DNA from: an uncultured Clostridia bacterium
Lineage (GTDB): Bacteria; Bacillota; Clostridia; Oscillospirales; Acutalibacteraceae
DNA length: 8,000 nt
Assembly: GCA_946539105.1 (NCBI GenBank)
Contig: CAMNHG010000057.1
Span: 1 to 8,000, forward strand
Direction: 5' to 3'
This document shows positions 1 through 7,400 of the stretch, one piece after another; within the stretch, counting starts at the first letter, position 1; every line of letters begins with the position of its first letter. The position numbers and the translations under genes are program-made. The notes under the pieces were generated by a model. The model saw only the letters and a list, made by a program, of their open reading frames with translations. It had not been told where the DNA came from and made no database searches.

Positions 1-869
1 GGCATAGGAGTACGAACGCCTGCAACAACGTCCTCGCCCTGTGCGTTTGTAAGGAACTCGCCCATGAGCTTCTTCTCGCCTGTAGCGGGATCACGTGTAA
101 ATGCAACGCCTGTACCGCAGTCGTCGCCCATGTTACCGAACGCCATTGACTGAACGTTAACGGCTGTACCCCATGAATAGGGGATATCGTTATCGCGGCG
201 ATAAACGTTCGCGCGCGGGTTGTCCCAAGAACGGAATACCGCCATAACGGCACCCATCAGCTGCTCCTTGGGATCGTCGGGGAAGTCCTCACCAATTTTA
301 GCCTTGTACTCTGCCTTAAACTGAGCAGCGAGCTCCTTAAGGTCGTCAGCGTCAAGGTCAACGTCCTGTGTAACGCCCTTCTTAGCCTTCATCTGGTCGA
401 TGAGCTCTTCAAAATACTTTTTGCCGACTTCCATAACTACGTCTGAATACATCTGGATGAATCTTCTGTAGCAGTCCCAAGCCCAACGGGGGTTGCCGGA
501 CATCTCTGCAATAGTGTTAACAACAGTCTCGTTAAGACCGAGGTTAAGGATAGTATCCATCATACCGGGCATAGAAGCTCTCGCGCCTGAACGAACCGAT
601 ACGAGAAGGGGATTTTCCTTATCGCCGAACTTTTTGCCGGTGATTTCTTCCATCTTTACGATGTACTCGTTAATCTGACCCTGAATCTCGTCATTGATCT
701 TTCTGCCGTCCTCATAATACTGAGTACAAGCTTCTGTTGTAATGGTGAAGCCCTGGGGTACGGGGAGACCCATGCTTGTCATTTCCGCAAGGTTAGCGCC
801 CTTACCGCCGAGGAGTTCACGCATGTTTGCGTTACCCTCTGAAAAAAGGTAAACCCATTTTTTTGCCAT
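1..869 (-). CDS. ppdK: Pyruvate, phosphate dikinase, N-terminal third (cut by the window edge)
   Basis: PPDK interconverts pyruvate + ATP + phosphate and phosphoenolpyruvate + AMP + pyrophosphate in the cytosol, serving pyrophosphate-linked glycolysis or PEP supply in anaerobes. The 289 complete codons cover most of the N-terminal ATP-grasp nucleotide-binding domain. The start MAKKWVYLF, the glycine-rich stretch LLGGKGANLAEM (residues 19-30, with K23) and SVRSGARASMPGMMDT (91-106, with R93) match the nucleotide-binding Lys22 and Arg92 of the Clostridium symbiosum enzyme as I recall it. Further conserved blocks are RRFIQMYSDVVMEV, FRSWDNPRA, TAVNVQ and NAQGEDVVAGVRTP near the edge. The full enzyme is about 875 residues, so the phospho-histidine and PEP/pyruvate domains lie outside the window. 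The start at 869 follows a strong AGGAGGA site (complement of 878-884), 8 bases upstream. It is divergent from the glmU-prs group and has its own promoter. No frameshift is seen. Family assignment is essentially certain. Confidence 0.97.
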   Translation of the reverse strand, partial: MAKKWVYLFSEGNANMRELLGGKGANLAEMTSMGLPVPQGFTITTEACTQYYEDGRKINDEIQGQINEYIVKMEEITGKKFGDKENPLLVSVRSGARASMPGMMDTILNLGLNETVVNTIAEMSGNPRWAWDCYRRFIQMYSDVVMEVGKKYFEELIDQMKAKKGVTQDVDLDADDLKELAAQFKAEYKAKIGEDFPDDPKEQLMGAVMAVFRSWDNPRANVYRRDNDIPYSWGTAVNVQSMAFGNMGDDCGTGVAFTRDPATGEKKLMGEFLTNAQGEDVVAGVRTPM

Positions 870-956
870 TTTGACAGTCCTCCTATTTTTTATTTACGGC
901 TGCGGCAAAACGGATATATCTGCCCTGATTTGCCTGCATGTATAAGCCTAAACCAT

Positions 957-965
957 ATTATAACA
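957..965 (-). promoter_or_regulatory. Extended -10 promoter element for ppdK
   Basis: On the minus strand this reads TGTTATAAT, a perfect TATAAT -10 hexamer (957-962) preceded by the TGn extension. The stretch 17 bases upstream (about 980-985, TAGCTA on the minus strand) is a poor -35, as is common for extended -10 promoters. Transcription would start near 950, giving an untranslated leader of about 80 bases before the ppdK start at 869. The match is seen directly; activity is inferred. Confidence 0.7.
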
Positions 966-1082
966 AATTTTGCCGAAAATAGCTACATATTTTTGAAATT
1001 TTTTCTTCTAAAAAACACCTCTAAATTTTATTAATATTGTATAAAACGTGAAAATTGCCGTCTTTACCGCCTTTTTTCTTAT

Positions 1083-1116
1083 TTGGACTTAAAACCTGAG
1101 TTTTTTATGTAATAAT
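1083..1116 (+). promoter_or_regulatory. Weak candidate promoter for the glmU-prs-pth-mfd unit
   Basis: TTGGAC (1083-1088) shares the first three bases of the -35 consensus and lies 17 bases from TATGTA (1106-1111). A better -10-like hexamer, AATAAT (1111-1116, five of six bases), sits slightly further on but without a matching -35. One of these is the likeliest origin of the plus-strand transcript, because upstream DNA is transcribed the other way, but none is a strong match. Confidence 0.3.
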
Positions 1117-1132
1117 AGTACCGTGTAATACA

Positions 1133-1163
1133 GCGTGCCGCCGGAATTGCCGGATTGTCACGC
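1133..1163 (+). other. Small two-tier hairpin in the glmU-like gene leader
   Basis: GCGTG (1133-1137) can pair with CACGC (1159-1163), and inside it CCGG (1141-1144) can pair with CCGG (1150-1153) across a five-base loop, leaving an internal loop between the two stems. It ends 24 bases before the ATG and would lie in the 5' leader just ahead of the ribosome binding site. The pairing is visible; stability and function are unproven, and short GC-rich self-complementary stretches arise by chance. Confidence 0.3.
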
Positions 1164-1187
1164 GGAAAATATATAGGTAGGTGGCTT

Positions 1188-1940
1188 ATGAGCAACTGCG
1201 CTGTTATCCTTGCCGGCGGCGAGGGTAAAAGAATGAAGTCAAACAAGCCCAAAACCCTGTCGCCCGTGCTCGGCAAGCCCATGCTTTTGTGGGTTATTTC
1301 GGCTGTCAGAGGCGCAGGTATCGACGACCTCTGCGTTGTAAAGGGCTTTAAGAAAGAGGACGTTGAAGAGTTCCTTTCTACTCTCGATTTTAACGTGGAG
1401 AGCGTTTTTCAGGCGGAACGCCTCGGCACAGGTCACGCCGTAATGATGGCTAAGGAATTTTTGAAGGCTCACGACGGCAACGTCGTTATCCTAAACGGCG
1501 ACGCTCCGTTTATGACTGCCGAGACAATCAAAAATTCGCTCGAACAGCATACAAAATCCGGCTGCGCGGCTACGGTAATCTCCGCGAGGGTTGACGACCC
1601 ACACGGCTACGGCAGAATTGTCCGCGATACCGACGGAAGCCTTAAGGCGATTGTAGAGCACAAGGACGCGGACGAGGAAACTCTCAAGATTGACGAGGTT
1701 AACTCCGGCGGCTATTGGTTTGACTGCCAAAAGCTGCTCAGCGTGCTCGACAGAATCAAGTCCGACAACGCCGCGGGCGAGTATTATCTGCCCGACGCGA
1801 TTGAGCTTTTGCTCAAGGACGGACAGAAGGTCGGCGCATATACCGCCGAATGCAGCGACGCCGTGCTCGGCGCGAACGACCCGGCTCAGCTTGAGGAGCT
1901 TAACCAAATCGCCGTTAAAAAGGGCTATGAGTGCAAATAA
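1188..1940 (+). CDS. GlmU-like UDP-GlcNAc pyrophosphorylase, uridylyltransferase domain only
   Basis: This nucleotidyltransferase is predicted to couple UTP with N-acetylglucosamine-1-phosphate to give UDP-GlcNAc, the peptidoglycan precursor. In the 250 residues the family signature LAGGEGKRMKSNKPK (8-22, with R15 and K22) binds the nucleotide. QAERLGTGHA (75-84), NGDAP (103-107, Mg-binding D105), GYGR (140-143), EHKDA (157-161), EVNSGG (170-175), EYYLPDAI (198-205) and GAN (228-230) line up with E. coli GlmU residues through its second Mg ligand Asn227 (here N230). The protein stops at residue 250, just where the linker to the left-handed beta-helix acetyltransferase begins in the roughly 455-residue bifunctional enzyme. 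No hexapeptide repeats follow: prs begins 49 bases later. The ATG at 1188 has AGGTAGGTGG just upstream (1175-1184); an in-frame TTG at 1155 would add 11 unsupported residues. Upstream of prs, this is the standard glmU position, which favours UDP-GlcNAc over other sugar nucleotides. Acetyl transfer must be supplied elsewhere. Confidence 0.88.
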   Translation: MSNCAVILAGGEGKRMKSNKPKTLSPVLGKPMLLWVISAVRGAGIDDLCVVKGFKKEDVEEFLSTLDFNVESVFQAERLGTGHAVMMAKEFLKAHDGNVVILNGDAPFMTAETIKNSLEQHTKSGCAATVISARVDDPHGYGRIVRDTDGSLKAIVEHKDADEETLKIDEVNSGGYWFDCQKLLSVLDRIKSDNAAGEYYLPDAIELLLKDGQKVGAYTAECSDAVLGANDPAQLEELNQIAVKKGYECK

Positions 1941-1989
1941 TTTAATAAAAATATAAAACTACTTAAAAAGGGAACAAAGGAGTTTTACA

Positions 1990-2949
1990 ATGAATTTTCA
2001 CGGTAAGGACATCAAAATTTTCGCGGGTAATTCAAACGTAGACGTTGCCCAGGGCATCGCCGGTTGTCTCGGACTTCCGCTCGGCAAAAGCGACTGCACA
2101 CATTTCTCCGACGGAGAAATCGCCGTTTCGCTCCACGAGTCGGTAAGAGGAAGCGACTGCTTTATTGTGCAGTCAACCTGCACCCCCGTTAACGACAACC
2201 TCATGGAAATGCTGATTATGATTGACGCCATGAAGCGCGCTTCGGCGGCGAGAATCACAGCGGTTATGCCCTACTTCGGCTATGCCAGACAGGACAGAAA
2301 AGCCAAGGCGAGAGATCCGATTTCGGCTAAGCTCTGCGCCGACATCATCACCACCGCGGGCGCGGACCGCGTGCTGACAATGGACCTTCACGCAAACCAG
2401 ATTCAGGGCTTCTTCAATATCCCTGTTGACCACCTTCACGGCGCGGGAATCCTCGCCAACCATATGAAGGAGAAAATCGGCGGAAATTCCGACGACTATA
2501 TCGTAGTTTCCCCCGACCTCGGCTCGGTTACGCGTTCAAGAAACTTCGCTTCAAAAATCGGCACAAGCCTTGCTATCATCGACAAGCGCAGACCCAAGGC
2601 TAACGTCTGCGAGGTTATGAACATCATCGGCGACGCGAGGGGCAAAAAGGTTATCCTCGTTGACGATATGATCGACACAGCCGGCACGCTCTGCAACGCT
2701 GCCAACGCGATTGTGGAAAAGGGCGGTGCTACCGAGGTTTACGCGTGCGCTACTCACGCAGTACTCTCAGGTCCTGCTATCGAGAGGATTCAGAACAGCG
2801 CGATCAAAGAGGTTATCCTGCTCGACACTATTCCGCTTCCCGAGGAAAAGATGATTGACAAGTTCACCGTGCTCCCCACGGCTCCTATCTTTGCCGAGGC
2901 TATCGCGAGAATTTACAACGACAAGCCCTTTACAGCGGCTTTCAGCTAA
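1990..2949 (+). CDS. prs: Ribose-phosphate pyrophosphokinase (PRPP synthetase)
   Basis: Transfers pyrophosphate from ATP to ribose-5-phosphate to make PRPP, the precursor of purine, pyrimidine, NAD, histidine and tryptophan synthesis. At 319 residues it has the usual length of a class I bacterial enzyme and is intact. Visible signatures are FSDGEI (39-44), the ATP-binding MPYFGYARQDRK (93-104), DLHANQIQGFF (132-142, with the metal-binding histidine H134), the catalytic flexible-loop KRRP (199-202) and the ribose-phosphate/PRPP loop VDDMIDTAGT (224-233). The segment usually VSPDxGGV reads VSPDLGSV (173-180), a conservative change. The ATG follows AAAGGAG (1976-1982) at a spacing of 7 bases. 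It lies 49 bp after the glmU-like gene, in an AT-rich gap with no good promoter, so co-transcription is likely. A hairpin follows it. Confidence 0.97.
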   Translation: MNFHGKDIKIFAGNSNVDVAQGIAGCLGLPLGKSDCTHFSDGEIAVSLHESVRGSDCFIVQSTCTPVNDNLMEMLIMIDAMKRASAARITAVMPYFGYARQDRKAKARDPISAKLCADIITTAGADRVLTMDLHANQIQGFFNIPVDHLHGAGILANHMKEKIGGNSDDYIVVSPDLGSVTRSRNFASKIGTSLAIIDKRRPKANVCEVMNIIGDARGKKVILVDDMIDTAGTLCNAANAIVEKGGATEVYACATHAVLSGPAIERIQNSAIKEVILLDTIPLPEEKMIDKFTVLPTAPIFAEAIARIYNDKPFTAAFS

Positions 2950-2977
2950 TCAAAAAACAATAAAATCTCTACATACA

Positions 2978-3000
2978 GGCGGACTTTATATAAGTCCGCC
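2978..3000 (+). terminator. Perfect 9-bp hairpin between prs and pth, possible weak terminator or attenuator
   Basis: GGCGGACTT (2978-2986) pairs perfectly with AAGTCCGCC (2992-3000) around the five-base loop TATAT. It starts 28 bases after the prs stop, the usual place for an intrinsic terminator. What follows is CTTGTGTGTTTTG rather than a clean run of T, so termination would be partial at best on the plus strand. On the minus strand the stem is followed by TGTATGTAGAGATTTT, with no tight T tract. It ends 30 bases before the pth ATG. Partial termination or mRNA-end stabilisation that lowers pth-mfd expression relative to prs is an inference. Confidence 0.5.
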
Positions 3001-3030
3001 CTTGTGTGTTTTGCAAGGCAGGCAAAAATT

Positions 3031-3624
3031 ATGTTTGGATTCATAAAAACAGGCGGTTCGGTAGAGTACCTTGTGGTGGGTCTCGGAAACCCGGACAGAA
3101 AGTACGAGAATACGCGCCACAACTGCGGCTGGCTCGCGCTTGATTATATCGCGGAGAAGAATTACTGCCGCGTCAACCGCATAAAATTTAAAAGCTACAC
3201 GGGCGAATGCGTAATCGGCGGAAAAAAGGTTATGCTTATGAAGCCGACCACCTATATGAACAACAGCGGTCAGGCGGTTGTTGAGGCGATGAATTTTTAC
3301 AAAATTCCGCCCGAAAACGTGATTGTGATTTTCGACGATATCTCGCTTGACGTAGGCAAAATGCGGATTCGAGCAAAGGGCAGCGACGGCGGTCAAAAGG
3401 GAATGCGCAGCATTATCTACCTCAGCGGCAGCGATACTTTTCCGAGAATTAAAATCGGAATCGGCGCGAAGCCAAACCCAAACTGGGACTTGGCTGACTG
3501 GGTGCTGTCGAAGTTCTCGTCCGACGAGCGTAAACAGCTTGACAAGATGTTTGAAAACGCGAACGACGCTGTGGAGCTGATAATCGGCGGCAAAATCGAC
3601 CGCGCGATGAATATGTACAACTGA
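3031..3624 (+). CDS. pth: Peptidyl-tRNA hydrolase
   Basis: Cleaves the ester bond of peptidyl-tRNAs that drop off ribosomes, recycling tRNA in the cytosol. The 197-residue product fits the bacterial Pth family (about 185-200). VGLGNP (16-21, N20), TRHNCGW (28-34, catalytic histidine H30), KPTTYMNNSG (71-80, N77 matching E. coli Asn68) and FDDISLDVGK (101-110, D102 matching Asp93) are all present. The tRNA-contacting loop normally written GGHNG reads GGQKG (120-124), so the usual His-Asn is Gln-Lys. Compared with typical members that begin MKLIVGLGNP, it has about ten extra N-terminal residues. ATG 3031 is chosen because AAGGCAGG (3015-3022) stands 8 bases upstream; a GTG at 3004 would add nine more residues, lies right at the hairpin and has no site. 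No start codon lies between 3031 and the conserved core. It is followed by the next gene after 2 bp. Identity is secure. Confidence 0.96.
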   Translation: MFGFIKTGGSVEYLVVGLGNPDRKYENTRHNCGWLALDYIAEKNYCRVNRIKFKSYTGECVIGGKKVMLMKPTTYMNNSGQAVVEAMNFYKIPPENVIVIFDDISLDVGKMRIRAKGSDGGQKGMRSIIYLSGSDTFPRIKIGIGAKPNPNWDLADWVLSKFSSDERKQLDKMFENANDAVELIIGGKIDRAMNMYN

Positions 3625-3626
3625 TA

Positions 3627-4379
3627 ATGAAAAAAGTAAATTTTGAAAAACGCTACAACTTAATAGACGCGCTCAGGGGTTTCTCGCTCGTAAATATGGT
3701 GGCGTTCCACCTTTGCTACGACATCTTTATGGTTTACGGCATGAACACCAAATGGGCGTTAAGTCCGCCCGCGGTTGTGTGGGAGAGGTTCATCTGCATC
3801 TCCTTCATTCTGATTTCGGGCGTTTGTCTGCATTTTTCAAACCACCCGTACAGGCGCGGAATTATCATTAACCTCTGCGGTTTTCTGATAACCGCCGTCA
3901 CGTTTTTCGCAATGCCCGAACAGGCGATTTGGTTCGGCGTGCTCAATTTAATCGGCACCGCAATGATGATTACCGCCGCGCTCAGGGGCTTTCTCGATAA
4001 AATAAATCCGTACCTCGGCTCGGGGCTTTCGCTGCTCTGCTTCGCGCTTTTCTACGGCGTTCCCGAGCGGTATATCGGCTTTTTCAACATCAAGCTGTTC
4101 GACTTGCCGGACTTTTTCTATCAGTTCAAATACGTAGCCTTCATCGGCTTTCCCGACAGCGGCTTCCGCTCGTCAGACTACTTCCCGGTAATCACGTGGA
4201 TTTTCGTCTACATCCTCGGATATTTCCTTTGGAGAATTATAAAGCGGTACGGCAAGGATGATTTTTTCAGGCGAAGGGTGTATTTCCTCGACTTTCTCGG
4301 CAGAAATTCGCTGCTGATATATATGCTCCACCAGCCCGTGCTGATAGGAATTTGCTTCCTCATTTTCGGACATTTTTAA
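3627..4379 (+). CDS. Multi-pass membrane protein, heparan-alpha-glucosaminide N-acetyltransferase-like (DUF1624) family
   Basis: The 250-residue product is strongly hydrophobic, with about seven likely membrane segments (roughly 16-37, 52-70, 78-96, 100-118, 130-145, 185-205 and 228-248). It opens with the family hallmark DALRGFSLVNMVAFHLCYD (14-32, with H28). Other hallmarks are LISGVCLHFS (62-71), GVLNLIGTAMM (104-114), YFPVITWIFVYILGYF (185-200) and a C-terminal GRNSLLIYMLHQP (225-237). These place it in the DUF1624/HGSNAT-like acyltransferase superfamily, whose human member moves acetyl from cytosolic acetyl-CoA to glucosamine on the far side of a membrane. The bacterial substrate is not known from sequence; a cell-surface sugar is a reasonable guess. 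The ATG begins 2 bp after the pth stop, with no clear ribosome binding site inside the pth end, so translation may depend on ribosomes finishing pth. mfd follows after 23 bp. The family call is firm; the activity is inferred. Confidence 0.82.
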   Translation: MKKVNFEKRYNLIDALRGFSLVNMVAFHLCYDIFMVYGMNTKWALSPPAVVWERFICISFILISGVCLHFSNHPYRRGIIINLCGFLITAVTFFAMPEQAIWFGVLNLIGTAMMITAALRGFLDKINPYLGSGLSLLCFALFYGVPERYIGFFNIKLFDLPDFFYQFKYVAFIGFPDSGFRSSDYFPVITWIFVYILGYFLWRIIKRYGKDDFFRRRVYFLDFLGRNSLLIYMLHQPVLIGICFLIFGHF

Positions 4380-4402
4380 TCATATTTATAATCAGGTAAC
4401 TT

Positions 4403-7400
4403 ATGACTTACAAAATGGATTTTCTTACTTCCGTGCTAAAGGGCAGCGCGCCGTTTAACACGCTGAAGAAGAGCATAAAAAACGGCAGGTCGCTCTGCGC
4501 GGCAGGGCTTTCCGCCGTTAACAAGGCTAACATAATATTCGCGCTGTGCCGCCAAAAGCAAACTCCGGCACTGTGCGTAGCTTCCGATGAAAAGGAAGCC
4601 CAAACCCTGTGCAACGACCTCTGTTGTATGGGGCTTAACGCGCTTGTCTACCCTGTGCGCGACTACAACTTTATCGACCTTCAAAGCCGCTCGCGCGAGT
4701 ATGAGCACCGGCGTTTAAAGGCACTTTTACGGCTCAGCGAGGGCGAGTGCGACGTTGTAATCGCCTGCCTTGACGCGGCGTCCCAGCTCACCGTGCCCAA
4801 ACGCGTTTTGCTCGACACCTCGGTGGTGTTCGAACAGGGCAGGGAGATTCCGGTCGAAAAGGCTGTCAGGGCATTGACCCTGCTCGGCTACGAGCGGTTT
4901 GACGCGGTTGACGGCGAAGGCCAGTTCTCGCTCAGGGGCGGAATTTTGGACTTCTTTATGCCCGACTCAAAGTACCCCGTCCGCGCCGAATTTTGGGGCG
5001 ACGAAATCACCGATTTAAGCTACTTTGACATCGAGAGCCAACGCCGCTTTGAAAAGGCAGGCACAATCCGCCTTACCCCGTCGGCGGAAATTATCATCGA
5101 GGACAAAAACGCGCTTGCGGACAAGATTGTACATCAGGCGTCCCTTTTGCGCGGTAAAAATATAGTGAAGGCGCGCGAAAAGCTGTACTCCGAGGCGGAG
5201 CTTATCCGTTCGGGCGCGGCTATTCCGAACGCCGACAAATTCATCGGTCAAATCTACGACAAGCCCGAGTGCCTGTTCGATTACTTCGAGCGCGACTCGC
5301 TGATATTCATTTCGGAGTACTCAAACGTCCGCGACCGCGGAAAGATGATGGATTTTCAGAGCACCGAAATGCTGAAGCAGGGCTTTGCCGACGGCGTGCT
5401 CTGTCGCGGCTTTGACCGGTTCACGCTCACATTAAACGAGTGTACGGAGCTGTTCGAGGCTCACGGCGTAATTTTGCTCGAGAACTTCGTCCACGGCAGC
5501 ATAGACTTGAAGCTCGGCGAGGTCGTCAGCTTCAACTCAAAACAGCTCAGCGCGTGGAACGGCTCGTATAAACAGCTCCGCGAGGACATTGACGGCTTCT
5601 GTAATTCCGGCTATTCGGGCGTTGTTTTGGCAGGCACCGAAAAGGCGGCAAAAAAGCTGTGCGAAACCTTAATTTCCGACGGCTGCAACGCGGAATTTGC
5701 GGAGAATCTAAGTGCGGTAACGGACAAAAAAATATACCTTATGAGCGGAGCGTTAAGCGCGGGCTTTGAGCTGCCGAACGAAAAATTCTTCCTCATAAGC
5801 TACGGTCAAACCGCCTACCGCCCCGAAAAGCCGCGCAGAAAACGCAAAAAAGAGGGCAACGAAATTTACAGCCTTTCCGAGCTTTCGCCGGGCGATTACG
5901 TCGTTCACAACGTCCACGGAATCGGCATTTTCAGCGGAATCCGCAAAATCGACACCCACGGCATCACCAAGGACTACATCAAAATCGACTACGCCAAGGG
6001 CGACGTGCTCTACGTTCCCGTAACCCAGCTCGATATGGTGGCAAAGTACATCGGTCCGCGCGAAAATTCAAGGGTGAAGCTAAACCGTCTCGGCTCGCCC
6101 GAATGGCAAAAGGCAAAGGCGAGGGTAAAGTCCTCGGTCAAGGACATCGCCAAGGAGCTAATCGCCCTTTACTCCGCGCGAATGAAGGCGAAGGGCTACG
6201 CGTTTTCAGCCGACAACGAGTGGCAGCGCGACTTTGAGGCAGGCTTTGAGTACGAGGAAACCCCCGACCAGATTATCTGCATTGACGAGATCAAGCGCGA
6301 TATGGAGCGCAGCGCGCCTATGGACAGACTCCTCTGCGGCGACGTGGGCTTCGGCAAGACCGAGGTCGCTCTGCGCGCGGCGTTTAAGTGCGTTTCCGAC
6401 TCCAAGCAGTGCGCCCTGCTCTGCCCGACGACAATTCTCGCGTGGCAGCATTACCAGACAGTCACCAAACGCTTTGAGGGCTACCCGATCAGGGTTGAGC
6501 TGCTCTCGCGCTTCCGCACGCCAAAACAGCAAAAGGAGATTTTGCAGCGGCTAAAGCGCGGCGAGGTCGATATGGTGATCGGCACTCACCGCCTTGTGCA
6601 GAAGGACGTGGTTTTCCGCGACTTGGGGCTCGCGATTATCGACGAGGAGCAGCGGTTCGGCGTGGCGCAAAAGGAGCGTTTTAAGGAGCTTGTAAAGAAC
6701 GTGGACGTGCTGACCCTCTCGGCAACCCCGATACCCAGGACGCTGAATATGGCTATGAGCGGACTGCGCGATATGAGCGTAATTGAGGAAGCTCCGCTTA
6801 ACCGGCAGCCGGTTCAGACCTATGTGCTGGAGCACGACGACGCGGTTATTAACGAAGCGATAAGGCGTGAGCTGAGAAGGGGAGGACAGGTGTTCTACCT
6901 TCACAACAACGTCGAGACAATCGAAAGCTGCGCCAACAGAATCCGCGAGGCTATTCCCGAGGCGAAAATCGCCATCGGCCACGGTAAAATGAGCGAGCAG
7001 CAGCTGTCCGAGGTCTGGCGGCAAATGCTCGAGCAGGAGATTGACATTCTCGTCTGCACAACAATTATCGAAACCGGCGTGGATTTGCCCAACGCGAACA
7101 CGCTTATAATAGAAAACGCCGACTGTATGGGACTTTCACAGCTCCATCAGCTGCGCGGCAGGGTCGGCAGAAGCGCGCGCAGAGCCTACGCCTACTTTAC
7201 GTTCAGGCGCAGCAAGGTGCTCACCGACATCCAGCAAAAGCGGCTTGCCGCAATCAGGGAGTTCACCGAGTTCGGCAGCGGCTTCAAAATCGCTATGCGC
7301 GACCTCGAGCTGCGCGGCGCAGGCAACATCATGGGCGCGCAGCAGCACGGACATATGGAGAGCGTCGGCTACGATATGTATTTAAAGCTGCTCGGCGAAG

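Larger units (their letters stand above)
870..1187. other. Divergent intergenic region between ppdK and the glmU-like gene
   Basis: This 318-bp stretch has no credible gene. It is markedly AT-rich from about 940 to 1120 and carries promoter signals for both directions. For ppdK these are the extended -10 at 957-965 and the ribosome binding site at 878-884. For the plus strand there are only weak candidates: TTGGAC at 1083-1088 followed 17 bases later by TATGTA (1106-1111) and the overlapping AATAAT (1111-1116), or TATAAA at 1040-1045 without a good -35. The GC-rich last part (1131-1165) can fold into a small hairpin. No riboswitch, tRNA or repeat was recognised. Confidence 0.6.

Noticed and set aside
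493..678. 61-codon plus-strand open frame inside ppdK
   Set aside because: It is antisense to the conserved PPDK N-terminal domain and resembles no known protein.
1155..1187. Upstream TTG start for the glmU-like gene
   Set aside because: It would add 11 residues absent from GlmU proteins. The ATG at 1188 has a good ribosome binding site and gives the expected N terminus just before the LAGG motif.
1491..1907. 138-codon open frame on the minus strand inside the glmU-like gene
   Set aside because: It is antisense to a gene with clear conserved motifs, has no recognisable domain and reflects GC-biased third positions.
1941..1989. Possible promoter for prs (TATAAA at 1952-1957)
   Set aside because: No acceptable -35 lies 16-18 bases upstream; the gap is simply AT-rich and the gene is likely read from upstream.
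2986..3396. 136-codon open frame on the minus strand opposite pth
   Set aside because: It overlaps the well-supported pth gene and the hairpin, resembles no known protein, and has no supporting promoter or ribosome binding site that I could see.
6551..7024. 157-codon minus-strand open frame inside mfd
   Set aside because: It lies opposite the conserved Mfd translocase motifs; it is a shadow frame of high-GC coding sequence.
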